Below, piece by piece: positions 49,601-60,430 of a DNA stretch of 64,000 nt. Origin of the DNA: Cyprinodon diabolis (lineage: Eukaryota > Chordata > Actinopteri > Cyprinodontiformes > Cyprinodontidae); assembly GCA_030533445.1 (NCBI GenBank), contig CM060072.1, forward strand, positions 15,029,767 through 15,093,766. Direction: 5' to 3'. Both the position numbers and the translations under genes were made by a program. The stretch's first letter is position 1; each line of letters begins with the position of its first letter. The notes below the pieces were generated by a model, which searched no databases, was not told the origin of the DNA, and saw only the letters and a program-made list of their open reading frames with translations.

Positions 49601-52600
49601 GGTGGTAAAGTTTGATGCCATAAAGCAGTGCGTTATTCTGAGGATAAGAAGCATACCTGTGTTTGTGTTGGCTGCAGAGGTGGAGCTAGCAGGGACGCTT
49701 ATCTTCATCTTCAGGGCCTCCAGCAGAGTGTTGGCAACTGCAGGGGCTGAGCTGCTGCCTGGGCTGGGATCTAGGTTGATTACTGGAACGGCGGAGCTGG
49801 ATGTGGGCAGAGGGGCTGCCAGGAGGCTACTCAGCGTGGTGGTGGTGGATGCAGCAGGCTGAGTGGAGGTGGTTGCTGCTGGAGATGCTGACTGCTCTGG
49901 TTCTGGGGCTTAAATCAAAAAATGAACACCAGGGTGAAACAGAAGAAAAAGACTAAATCTGACCATGTTTTAAATTAATACAGGCACTCACCAGGGGTCT
50001 CAAGGACCTTCTGGATCTTACTGATGGCTGCCTTCTTCTCTTCGTCAAGATCTTTAGCGGTGATGGTGTAACCCAGCTCAGGGGGTGGAGGCTGAAAGCA
50101 AACAGATATTAGAACTAAAAACACATTTTTCATGTCAAAAATTTAACTCAGGTCCAACTTCCAACATTTGCAATTCCCTCCTACACTCCTATACAGCTAC
50201 GCCAAAGGCAATGGCCCTCTAAATTTCTGAATTAATTTCCCTCCTATTCACAAATTTCATCAATTGTCATTTAGACTTTTAAAATGTTTTATTGAAGTTT
50301 CCTTTAACCTGCCTTCATTCATCCAATCACAGAGTAGGAGTTTGTCTAGCAACCCATTATCTCTGCTCGATGAACCAGTCAGTGGGAAAACTTTTTTAAA
50401 ACTTAAACAGGCAGTTGGGAGATATTTTTAATCATGTAAAGCAGGGTCTGCTCACACTTTTTCAGCATGGGAGCTACTTTTGAAATGACCAAGTCAAAAT
50501 GATCTACCCATTATATTTATTGAGAAAAATATATTGAGGATTATTACAACTTATTTTAATGTATAACCACATATGTTGAACAACACAACATAACTATGTA
50601 CATTCTTTGCCATTTTCTGAGTTCACTCTGATGACTTGCACTGAATTGAATCAGCCAAGGATATATAGTCAGGACAGTAGCTGCTGACAGCCAGCCTCAA
50701 GCACATTTCCAAATGCTCATCAGTCATAGTGGAGCGGTACTTGGACTTAATTATCTTCAAGTAGGAAAAGGCTGACTCACATAAATAAGTGGAGCCGAAA
50801 AATGCAGTCAAGGAAATAGCACATTTCCTCATGTTGGGATACTTTCCCTCTGCTAGTAAGTTCCTGAATTGTCCATGAGCTCTGGACTTCAGCTCAATGT
50901 CAGCTTGTAGTGTGAATATCTCATCTTCCACTCCAGAAGAGTTCAGGTGAAATAGTGTTGCAATTTTTGATGAGAGTGAATCAATTTCCACATCTTCCCA
51001 AAAAGGAAAACACATGAATGTTGCAATTGGCTCCAGCAAAGAAAAGTGTTGAAAGCGTTTTTCAAACTCTGACATACAGCTGTCAATCTGTTCTGTGTAG
51101 CGTTCACTGTCAAGTTGCACACAGGCCTTCCCCTGCATCTCCAGCTCTGACGCCAGGTTCTGGAAGTTTGCCAAATCATGACGCTGCAGCTTTGAGGACA
51201 GATGTTGCAGTTTGCGTTTGAAAGCATTAACTGAGCTGATCATATTGATAACTGTTTTGTCTTTTCCTTGCAGCTCTAGATTGAGTTTGTTCAACATGTT
51301 TGTCAGATGAGTTAAAAATGCCAAGTCTAACAGCCATTCACCGTCACTTAGTTGTTTGTATTCTGCATGCCCAGTTTCACGGAGAAACTCCTTAATCTCT
51401 GGGCAGAGCTCTCGAAATCTTTTCAGGAATTTCCCTCGGCTAAGCCACCTCACATCAGTGTGTAGCAACAAGTCAGAGTGGTCGCAGTCAGCCTGCTCCA
51501 GATGTGCACGGAACAACCGTCTTTGAAGAGACCAGGCTCGAATAGCACAGGCAATTTTCGTTGCGACATCCATGATTTCTTTCATGTTGAGCATTTTAGC
51601 GCATAATGCTTGTTGGTGGATTATGCAATGGTAATTCAGAAAATCTGGGAAAGCATCGTACTGCCTACACTTGGCAATAAATCCATTCAAGTGACCAATC
51701 ATTGCAGGTGCGCCATCTGTGGTGATAGACACCAATTTATACACCGGCAGCTGGGTTTTCTCAATAAAGTTTTTAAACGACAGAAATATGTCCTCTCCTC
51801 GCATCTTTTATTTCATGGGCAGAAATGTTAACAGTTCCTCTTTTGCAGTCATATCACTAAACACCATACGAATAAAAACGCACATCTGTGCTGTGTCACT
51901 TACATCCGTAGATTCATCCAACTGCAGTGAGAAACACTCGCAATCTCCGATGTCCTTCCACATTTGCTGCGTTAAGTCCTCAGCCATGGCTTCACAGCGC
52001 TGTGTAACTGTACTCCTTGACAGCTGGAGAGCTTTGATCGAAGACAAGATTTCTGCTTTATTTTTAAAGTCCCGGAACAATGAGTCCGCTGCTTCAACGA
52101 ATGCCTCTTTTACCATCTCTCCATCTCGGAATGACTTCTTGTTTTTAACGATGATGTGAGTTACTCGGAACGATGCTTCGGTAGCAGCTTTAGCTTTAGA
52201 AGTAACTTGTGTGAAAAATGACTGCTGTCCCAACAACTGGGATTTTAGCTCCTTCACCTTTGTCTTTCTCAGCTCGCTTTTCGGTGGGAATTCAGTGTCG
52301 TATTTTCCATGAAGAGTCCGAAAATCCCGCTCCACATTTCCCTTCTTTGGTATTGCGAGGGTAGATTGGCAGATGAGACAAACGCAATTTGAAAATATCA
52401 TTGTGAAAAAAAAGTCCTCCTCCCATTCTGTATGAATGTGATACGTTTTTTCTTCTTACTTGGTCCAGCTTCCCCACTCATTTTCATAACCGAGCGAAAA
52501 ATTAAGATGCAACTAACAATTAGCAAAGTTAACAAGCTTGTCATCTGATTGGTTGTCATCTGATTGGTTGTCCTGTGTATCAATCAAGTGTCGGTTTGAC

Positions 52601-55600
52601 TGATAGGCTGGCGTCTAGTTTTTATTCAAAACAATTCAACTTTATTTGCATAGCGTCAGTTCATGACAATCTCACCTCATCTTGTCATGCGATCTACCAA
52701 TAGTACCTTGGCGATCGACTGGTAGATCGCGATCGACGTATTGAGATGAAGATTGGTAAATATAACAGGGCAAATGGCTGGATTAACAGATTGAGGAAAC
52801 TTCAAAAACATTTTTTTTACTTTTTTATATTAGACTCAGAAAAATGTATCCAACCAAATTTTGTTCCAGACTGGGCAGGAATCCAGAAGAAAATTAAAAT
52901 ACATTGTTTTAAGTTCTAAGTCTGAAGATTTTTAATTCCTTACCAGAGTGATATGATCATCTCTATTGCTGGACACCAGCTGAATCTTTCTTTTTCTCTT
53001 CCCACCACTTCCTGTTGAGTCCAGTGGAGTTTTGACTGAGACTTTTGGGGTTGGAGTTTGTTTTGCTACAACATTGAAAGTGGGAAATAAAATCAGACAG
53101 CATAACATCCATGTTTTTAATAAAGCATTTGTTCATTATGCTGGATGGATAACGACACCAGCAAGGACAGAATGAAAGCTTATTGCATGAATGTATAAAT
53201 ATACTTCATTATAAATAGATGGATTTGAATAATTAAAGTTTATCAACTAAGGTACAGAGCCAAAAGCAGTATAAGGTGGATCAGACTTACAACTGTCAGG
53301 CGTTTTATCCAATGTGGTGTGATCTGACCTCACAAAAGATGCTGAGCTGGGAGACTGGATGTCCTCCTCTCTATTGATGAAACCAAAAGTTAAAAACTCT
53401 ACATTTAGGATTCATGTTGGCACCCAGACATAAACACACCTGAGTCTTTTCGAGACTCCATCTGGAGTCTGAGAGCGAGATGACTCGGGGCTGGACAGGG
53501 GAGAGCTGGGAGCAGAGGGCTTCTTCCACTGAAGAGGCAAAACAAAGATATGAGAATCGAGTACTGGTTTGTTCTCTGAAAGGATCACAGAACTGAGGAG
53601 AAGCAAACCTGACTGAGGCTAACCGAGGAGCTGTAGGAGCTTTGGATGGCGTTTCTCCTGCTGCCAGGGGTTCCTCTTGGAGCATGGATCCCAGTCCCTG
53701 AGCTGATGGACGAGGTGCGGGACCTCTTCATGGAGGTCTCATCGGTCGCCGACGTCATGCCTCTTTTTAGGGTCCCTGGTCTGGAGGAAAAACATTTAAC
53801 ACACAGTAAAATTGACCGTTTTCATGTGAAAAAAATCAGACTTTCTCAAACCCAAATCTAAAAGATCTTTAATTGTTTCTTTTCAAAGTCTCCATGCAAA
53901 GCTTCACTATTAAAGAATGGTGGAAGTTCCAACATTTGTCCGACTTCAAATATAAAACCAAGTGGGTGGATGAAAGATAGAAAGGGATCCACCAATAAGG
54001 ACTAAGCAGGTTCTCTCTAGATCTATAGTCTAAACATTGAATTCTTCTTTAACACAATGTGACTCACTTGGGGACCAGCTGGGATGGAGCTCCATTGGGC
54101 AGCAGAGGCTCAAACGCAGAGTGTGCACTTCCATCGCTGTCATTACGCCTACAGAAACAGGACAGGTCAGAGAAAATGCAGAGCGCCGTTTTAACTCTGA
54201 AGTTCAACATTACCAAATGGAATCTGTTTGTTTGCCAAAAACTTAGTCAAAGGATTACATTATCAGGAGTAGAATTAAGCTACATCTATCCTCCATCCTT
54301 TCTTTAGAAAACGGAAAAAAAAATAATAATATTATTTAAATCTGAAAAACATCATAAAATAAAAAGAGCTCAGGTGACACCTTCTTTTGCTTTTCTGCGC
54401 TGTTGTGAAGCTCCTGTCCTCATCTTCTACTTCTCTCTTGCGACTTTCCTTCAGCACCCTCAGGACGCTCTCTCTGGAGCAGGGGTCTGCAGGGGTGCGG
54501 GTCAGCCCAGCACAGCTCAGATGATTCACACTAGAAACCAGACCACAGACAGAACAGATCCAGTCAGCGTCACCATCAAGAGTTGTTGGAGATGGATACT
54601 AATCATAACACTGTGTCAGTAACCTGGGGTTCCTCTGGTCGGGCCTAGCGATCTTCACTGTGACAGGGCTGAGGGGAGCCGGGGAGTTACGAGGACTCAG
54701 GACATTCTTCTTCCTAAAGCCGTCCCAACTGACGGGGGGAAGGAGACCCACGGAGGAGACGCCCGGCTGCTGCAGAGGGTAGTGACGCTGAGGGGTGATG
54801 GTGAACCTGGCCGTGGGACCCGGTGCCTCACTGTGAGGGAACAAGATGAGGAGATAGAGGCCAGGTAAATATCACCTCCATCAAAAGAAAAACATGCAGC
54901 TTGACAGAATGAGGTGATGATCAGAACAGGAACCTTTATTACGCTATAATTTGTGATTTTTATATCAGTCAATGCAGACAAAACAAGATGCTTAAAAACA
55001 AAAAAGCTGAAAACATTTCAACTAGGGCTGCATCCATCCATCCATTTTCCCCAGTGGATGGATGCAACAATTAATTGATTAATTATCGGATAGCCAAATG
55101 TTCCTTAAAGTAGATAGTTTACAAATTTAAATCGGGTGAAAAAAAACCCCTCACCGTCTGGATACAGCATATTGACAGAATTTTTTTTTTTCTTAAATGC
55201 CAAATTTTAAAATATATATATATATTTTTTTTTTTTACAATTTTTATCTTATTCCTGCTCTAAGTGGGTTGCTCTATCAGCTAAAGGCATATTTTACAGT
55301 CTTTATTCTCCGGTTAACAATTAATCGATTAATAAATTAGTTGACAACTATCAATATTCAACTATTCAATAATCGATTCATGACGATTAATCCTATTAGT
55401 TGTTTCGGCCCTAATTTTAACGGGAACAAACAACTTCATTTACACTATTAAGGTATACAATTCTTTAGCTCTCAGAAACTGGGAACCGCAGTTAATTAGT
55501 ACTAGATTATTCTTGCAGAAAAATATTTCTTATGAATATAAAGAAAAAAAATCCAAGTGAGCTGTAATATCTTGTAAGCTACAACTCCTTTTAGCACAGT

Positions 55601-58429
55601 TTTATTTTTTTATACATTTTAAATAATAAGGACTTTATTCTATTAATGTATTTCTAGTTTTTGTTTTGTTTGTTTTAATACATATGAGGAGACATATCTG
55701 TAACTTTAGGATAACACAATAGGTTAAATACTAAAAAAGAAATATGTTGACTAGTATCAGTACTGCCAGGTCACAGCTTTATAAAGGCCATAGAGCAAAA
55801 ACTTGTCGCAGAATTTGCACTGATGTTACTCCTAAAACGTAGATCATATACTGCTGACAAATGACAAACCATTCCACTTTTTATTGATTTATTTTCAGGG
55901 ATGTAGGTCCACAAACAGGATTCAGTGAGAGATTGCTATTATTACACACAGAAGAGCTGGAAAACAAATGTTATAAATCCAAGGCTTTAAGGACTTTTGG
56001 TGGCTCTCATTACCTTTAGTGAAATTCAGAAAAAACTATAACTAATACTTTAACCCAGATGTCTTCAACAGGGGGTCCACGGAGGTACTGCATGGGGGTT
56101 GCGAAAGTTTTGGTTGATTACACTTTATTTTTTTATATATTCCCCCCTACAATTTTTTTCCACTAATTGAAATGTCTTTAAATACACATTAACGTGAATT
56201 CAACTAATTTATATACAACAAATAAATGGAGGCAGAAGATGTCTTTCAGTCATCAATGCACACATTCAGCAACACACAGGAGCTCTTTCAAGCTGGGCAT
56301 CATTTCATTTACAACACCTGTCGCATCAACAAAGGAATCAGAATCAGAAATACTTAAATAATCCCAGGGAGAAATTACTTTCGTTACACGACTCCATCTG
56401 TAATAGAGTGACTATAGGACCAGTTTGATATAACACAATTTCATACAATATATAATTAGGGGGTTTGAGCTCCATCTCGCCATCAGTTTGGGGGTCCTTG
56501 GCCTGGAAAACTTTGAAGACCCCTGCTCTAAGCTGAAATGGGATGTAAAGGATGACAAGGAACCAGAAGGAAGCGATGGTGGCTGCTGCATTTCTGAATG
56601 TTTGAAGTCACAAATTGGATCTGGGAGAAACGGGCCTGGGTTATAGTACTTAGTACTGTACTTATATAGTGCATTTTTTTATTAGTCAAGAGACTTGACC
56701 AAAGCGCTTTACACTACATTCACGCACACACTGATGGTGGCAAGCTACATAGTAGCCACAGCTGCCCTGGGGCTCACTGACAGAAGCGGAGCTGCCATAC
56801 ACTGGCGCCACCAGGCCCTCTGAACTCCATCAGTAGACAATGCAGATAAAGTGTCTTGCCCAAGGACACAACAACAATGAAAGTCAGAGCCAGGGCTTGA
56901 ACAGTCAATCCTTCGATTTCAGGGGCAACACCTACATCCGATGCCACTGATTTCAGTCAGAGTGGCGGCCTATTGATTAGGGGAGGTGTGTCAAACTGGT
57001 CCCAGGAAGGGCCATGTGGCTGCAGGTTTTATTTCCAACCAAGCACTAGAACACCAGACTCCAGTCATCTCATCCAGTGAGTCCAATCTTAACATGATGA
57101 ATGGAGTCTGGTGTGTTATAGCTTGGTTGGAAAGAAAACCTGTAGCCACTCTGCCCTTTCTGGAACCAGTTTGACATCCCTGGATTAGGGCATAGAGCTT
57201 GGAATTCTGAGGTTGTGAGTTCGAAACCCACGCCCACAGACTGCCACCTGGCTCCCTCAGCAAGACCCTTAACCCCACACTGCTCCCAAAGGTGATGGGT
57301 TAAATGAATAGAGTCAATGTCGTTGCTCTGTACTTGTGACAGTGTAATTACAATAAAATGCTGGGGTGAAAATATTAATGCGAATAAAAACAAAATACAG
57401 ATAACCGACCATTGCCAGTGGATAGAATTACTTTATGTGGAAAAAAATATGGAAAAAGGTTAAAGTTCATGCAAATATGCTTGGAAATAATTGTATTCAC
57501 GGAGTTTGGAGCTTTATACATTGCATTAGTTCACTTTTCACAGTATGGATGCAACATGTGGAAGTGGAGAAAGTTTGAGACCTTACTGTAACTTTTCAAA
57601 GGAAATCAAAGTAACAACATCCAAGTCTAAACCTATCATGTTTTGAAAGTCTTGATGAAAACAAAGACAGGTTCAATTGTTGTCATAATTAACAACAAAA
57701 GTTACTATTTAACTGATATTTTAGAGGTTTCAACCATTAACTTCCCACGTTTAGCTATAACATTCTGCACGTGACACATATTTGTAACTAAAACTGTAAA
57801 TTTCGCCATTAAACCTTCATCTTAAATAAATGAATGGGCTAAAAATAAAGAGAAAGAGACAACGTGTGTTTGTATTCGTGCTATTACCCAGCGAATGAAA
57901 GCCTCCTGTTTGGGGTGTACACGGCATGGTTGGGTCTGGCCAGCCTTTCCCGCAGCTGCTCTCGTGGGTTTCTCGCCGCTCTTGGCCTCCCAGAGTCGGT
58001 GCTAGGACTTTCCGGTTTTCCGATATAACTCCCCATTAGAAAATCCCGCGGACTGAAAAGAAACGAGTCGCTTGCCAAAGCTTCCCCCCGATAAATTCTG
58101 GTTTCACTGTGTCTTTGTGTTGAATTGCCCTCTGTTTCCCGGAGCTCACTTCTGTAGCTGCTGCTTTTAGGTCTCCCCCGTGCAGCCACCGACACGCCGG
58201 TCGTCTCCCAGGCCGGAAACCAACGCCGGAACACGGCTGGGACGTTTAGCCCAACCCGAGGATTCGGGCCTAGCCTGGCGGGAAGTTGTTCTCCGCCGCG
58301 ATAGTATAAGGCAAAACAGCAAGCCACTAGAATTAAAGTTGCGTAAATAAAGGTAGGTATATAGTAAAAAACTAGAAGAACTAGACCTAAAACAGTCAAA
58401 AGCGCTAATTGTTTCTCTTTAGATGACAT
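43669..58429 (-). CDS. pom121: Nuclear envelope pore membrane protein POM121, complete, 13 exons
   Basis: Integral nucleoporin that anchors the pore complex to the pore membrane. Coding exons: 57888-58429, 54624-54830, 54381-54530, 54068-54148, 53609-53780, 53440-53528, 53291-53370, 52944-53065, 49992-50091, 49657-49908, 46818-48260, 45969-46067, 43669-43766, totalling 3435 bp (1144 aa plus stop; human about 1249). All phases agree. Residues 8-43 are hydrophobic, the membrane anchor. Residues 180-480 match vertebrate POM121 (SPVTVKIARPDQR, SAFEPLLPNG, VPKPGTLKRG, SSYSSS, SRSQTPDG) with basic clusters including GGKRKRKIQL, likely nuclear localisation signals. PPPPELGYTITAKDLD marks exon 9. Residues 600-1110 are a Ser/Thr/Ala-rich FG domain (FNFGA, FSFG, PAFG). 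The end, GARQRLQARRHNRKK, is the conserved basic tail. I chose the ATG at 58429 for its CCGCC context; an in-frame ATG at 58459 would add 10 residues. Confidence 0.95.
44031..45186 (-). mobile_element. piggyBac-type element with internal deletion
   Basis: An element of about 1156 bp in the last pom121 intron. Its ends are inverted repeats, left CTAGAACTCC with AATTTGACAG, right CTGTCAAATT with GGGAGTTCTAG, about 31 bp each with several mismatches. TTAA target repeats are not preserved at the edges I can define. Inside are only the two ends of a transposase, so it is a non-autonomous deletion derivative. Confidence 0.75.
44296..44886 (-). pseudogene. piggyBac transposase remnant (N- and C-terminal pieces)
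   Basis: The first frame (44886 to 44629, about 85 aa) has the acidic N-terminus typical of fish piggyBac transposases (KQALEMLQNIDD, then Asp/Ser-rich). It ends in a stop. In the same frame downstream, LDQM and then RRGAVVVFYNLLDIAAINAL is the C-terminal part of the DDE domain, followed by a Cys-rich tail (about 44296-44613). The catalytic core between them is absent. Family placement rests on the LDQM and FYN-LLDIAAINA motifs. Confidence 0.8.
48648..48835 (-). repeat. tRNA-derived SINE, copy 2
   Basis: On the minus strand: an A-box-like TAGTGGGTTAGAGC, B-box GGTTCGATCCCC, then a CCCTTAACCCCATACTGCTC body and GGGTTAAATGCAGAGG, ending in TTATTAAAG-like sequence. It is the best-preserved B box among the three copies in the window, and lies in a pom121 intron. 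Confidence 0.7.
50446..52746 (-). mobile_element. hAT-superfamily transposon, nearly complete, in pom121 intron 8
   Basis: About 2.3 kb carrying a hAT transposase gene on the minus strand, same direction as pom121. The left end starts near CAGGGTCTGCTCACAC; the right end has GATCGCGATCGACG. The expected CACCCCTG-type right terminus is not present, so that end is truncated or diverged and I could not define an 8-bp target duplication. A secondary fragment (AACTTTATTTGCATAGCG) lies near 52640, within the right edge. Confidence 0.8.
50623..52493 (-). pseudogene. hAT transposase gene with one stop and one frameshift
   Basis: Resembles fish hAT-derived proteins often annotated as GTF2IRD2-like or SCAND3-like. 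The N-terminus (ATG near 52493, MSGEAGPSKKKK) runs into a frameshift in the A-rich stretch near 52450. The correct frame then continues through a Cys-containing segment (CVCLICQSTLAIPKKGNVE), LQLDESTDVSD and VFIRMVF to an in-frame TAA at 51808-51810. The frame resumes with GEDIFLSF, SITTDGAPAM, NYHCIIHQQ, HTDVRWLSRG and the C-terminal hAT dimerisation region (STYLCESAFSYLKIIKSKYR). The two lesions are the only ones I found. It is presumably inactive now, but little decayed. Confidence 0.85.
55023..55415. mobile_element. MITE with AGGGCTGCA-type termini in pom121 intron 1
   Basis: Left end TAGGGCTGCA, right end TTTCGGCCCTAA, with inner repeats of ATTAATTGATTAATTATCG and TTAATCGATTAATAAATTAG. 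This is the typical structure of a widespread fish MITE rich in TTAATCGATTA. A short GGATGGATG hairpin (55030-55070) interrupts the left terminus. It shares its interior with 18595-18760. Confidence 0.6.
56335..56460. repeat. Repeat fragment with LINE-like 3' tail
   Basis: GGAATCAGAATCAGAAATAC, then TAATCCCAGGGAGAAATTAC, a common fish retroelement tail pattern (compare TTATTAATCCCAAAGGGAAA at 8918). It is a short fragment in pom121 intron 1. Confidence 0.4.
56641..56950. repeat. Fish interspersed repeat with tRNA-like end
   Basis: The AAAGCGCTTTACACTACATT word, CACACACTGATGG, then GTGTCTTGCCCAAGGACACA and GAGCCAGGGCTTGAAC form a familiar fish repeat order. It directly abuts the SINE that starts near 56960. 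Confidence 0.55.
56960..57357 (+). repeat. tRNA-derived SINE, copy 3, split by a MITE
   Basis: The SINE head GAGTGGCGGCCTATTGATTA is at 56960-56980. The body resumes at 57183 with GATTAGGGCATAGAGCTTGG, the B box GTGAGTTCGAAACCC and AACCCCACACTGCTCCC, and ends in an ACAATAAAATG tail. The intervening 56983-57182 is a separate insertion. Continuity with copies 1 and 2 is clear across the split. Confidence 0.75.
56983..57182. mobile_element. 200-bp hAT-type MITE with 8-bp target duplication
   Basis: Termini are GAGGTGTGTCAAACTGGT and its near reverse complement ACCAGTTTGACATCCCTG, with further inverted homology inward. GATTAGGG occurs immediately on both sides (56975-56982 and 57183-57190), an 8-bp target duplication as hAT elements make. 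The duplicated target falls in the A-box-like part of the host SINE. No protein is encoded. Confidence 0.85.
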
Positions 58430-58974
58430 GGCGGTAGCGCGCCGCCCGACGACTCTCATATCGCCTCATGCTGCTTAGGAGGTTTTAGTGCATCAGCGCC
58501 CTCTACCGAGCACATACACGCGTCACAGTCCTCTATCAAAACGTTAAAAACGATAAATACATAGTATAGTTATTTGTAAAGATATCTTCGAATAAACTCT
58601 ATCTAAAATGTAGACTCTCTTTCTTAGCTTTATATGAGTTATTACTCTAATTAGTGTCGGACTTGAGATATATGGTTGACAGTGCGCAGAGGACTGTAGT
58701 GAGTTAATGAAGATAATTAGGTCGTTGGTTCAAATCCAGCTTGAAATAATAATTTTTTGTCATACTTTCCAGAGTAGAAGACGGCTGGAGAAATAATGTT
58801 TTTTCTTGCTAGGAATCTTTAAACCATTTTGCGATGCAATCCCCCACACTAAGCATGCTTGTAGCAACAGTAGAGAGGAAAACTCACTTTTAACAGGAAG
58901 AAACCTCCAGCAGAACCAGGCTCTGTGTGAGCGGCCATCAGCCGCCAAATTTTAAAATTATGCATGCATATAAA
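58430..58974. other. pom121 upstream region
   Basis: The first about 80 bases upstream of the pom121 start are GC-rich with several CpGs, consistent with a TATA-less promoter. An alternative in-frame ATG sits at 58459. A tRNA-B-box-like GGTTCAAATCC at about 58728 may be the remnant of another SINE. No gene is seen. Confidence 0.4.
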
Positions 58975-58978
58975 TATA

Positions 58979-60430
58979 CATACTGCTAAAAAATAAAGAG
59001 TAAAAAAATAAACAACACAAAAGTACATGTTAGGAAGCAACAAAACCATTTTCACACACTGGTGCAACTAGAATAAACAACAGGTGGTAATTATTGGTAG
59101 TAAGTTAGACACATTAAATAAAGGATTGGTTCTGCAGGTGGGGACCACAGACCACGTCTCTGTACAAAGGCTTTCTGGCTGATGTTCTGGTCACTTTTGA
59201 ATGTTAGCGGTGTTTTCATACGTGTGGTAGCATGATACGGTCTCTACAATCTGCACAAGTGACTCAGGTAGTGCAGCTCCTCCACGATGGCACATCAATG
59301 CGAGCTGTGGCAAAAAAGGTTTGCTATGACTGTCAGTGGAGTCTCCAGAGGCTTGGGACACGACCAGGTGACTGGAAAGTACATCAGGAGATGAGGAGGA
59401 GGCTGTAGGAGGGCAAAAACCCAGCAGCAGGACTGTCACCTCTGCCTTTCTGTAAGGAGGAACAGGAGAAGCACTACCAGAGCAACTAATGTGCATATAT
59501 CTGCACAAACGGTTAGAAAACGACTCCATGAAGATGGTATGAGGGCCAGATGTTCACAGATGCGGGTTGTGCTCACAGTCCAACACCGTGGAGAATTATT
59601 GGCATTTGCTAGAGAACACCAGGATTGGCAAATTCACCAATATTGCTCACTGCTCTTCGCAGATGAAAGCAGGTTCACACTGAGCACATTTTTCAGACAT
59701 GGCAGAGTCTGGAGACATTGTCGAGAGGGTTATGATGCCTGCAACATCCCTCAGTATGACCGGTTTGGCAGTGGATCAGTAATGGTGTTGGTTGGGATTT
59801 CTTTGGAGCCCTCCATGTTCTCACCGAGGTAGCATGACAGCCATTAGGTACCGAGATGAGATTCTCAGACCCCTTGTGAGACCATATGCTAGTGCGGTTG
59901 GCCCTGGGTTTCTCTTAATGCAGGACAATGTTAGACCTGATGTAAATGGAGTGTGTAAGTAGTTCCTGCAAGATAAAGACATCAAAGCTATGGACTGGCC
60001 TGCCCATGTCCTGAACCTGAATCCGATGAAACATATTTGGGACATAATTTCTTGATCCATCCAACAATGTCATATTACACCACAGACTGTTCAGGTCTGG
60101 GAGGAGATCCCTCAGGAGACCATCTTCCACCTAATCAGGAGCATGCCCAGGCGTTGTAGGGAGGTCATACTTGCATATGGAGGCCGGCACAATACTAAGC
60201 CTCATTTTGACCTATTTTAAGGACATCACATCAAAGTTGGAGCAGCTTGTAGTTTTTTTTCCACTTTAATTTTGTGTGACTCCAAATCCAGACCTCCATT
60301 AGTTAATACATTTGATTACCATGGTGATTTTGTAGTCAGCACATTTAACTTTGTACAGAAAAAAGAATTAAATGACAATATTCAGATCTAGGATGTGTTG
60401 AGTGTTCCCCTCTTTTTTGAGCAGTGTGTG
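58979..60430 (+). mobile_element. Decayed Tc1-family element
   Basis: Degraded terminal repeats: ACTGCTAAAAAATAAAG at the left and CTTTTTTGAGCAGTG at the right match the CACTGCTCAAAAAA-type ends of a common fish Tc1 family. Between them is a full-length but broken transposase. Multiple substitutions and indels make it much older than the two intact Tc1 elements in the window. Edges are approximate. Confidence 0.7.
59232..60198 (+). pseudogene. Tc1-family transposase pseudogene
   Basis: The N-terminal DNA-binding part (QVVQLLHDGTSMRAVAKK) runs into a stop near 59407. Frames then shift; the longest open piece (59491-59832) covers HISAQTVRKRLHEDGMRARC, FADESRF (first catalytic Asp) and GSGSVMV. 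The DDE tail (MQDN, and a degraded NPIE that now reads NPMKHIW) lies in other frames. The catalytic Glu position is lost, so it is non-functional. Confidence 0.75.

Noticed and set aside
57205..57240. Possible true tRNA gene from a strong B box
   Set aside because: The cloverleaf cannot be completed, and the sequence matches the head of the repeated SINE at two other sites.
58715..58745. B-box-like GGTTCAAATCC upstream of pom121
   Set aside because: No matching A box at the right distance and no stable tRNA fold seen. At most an old SINE fragment.
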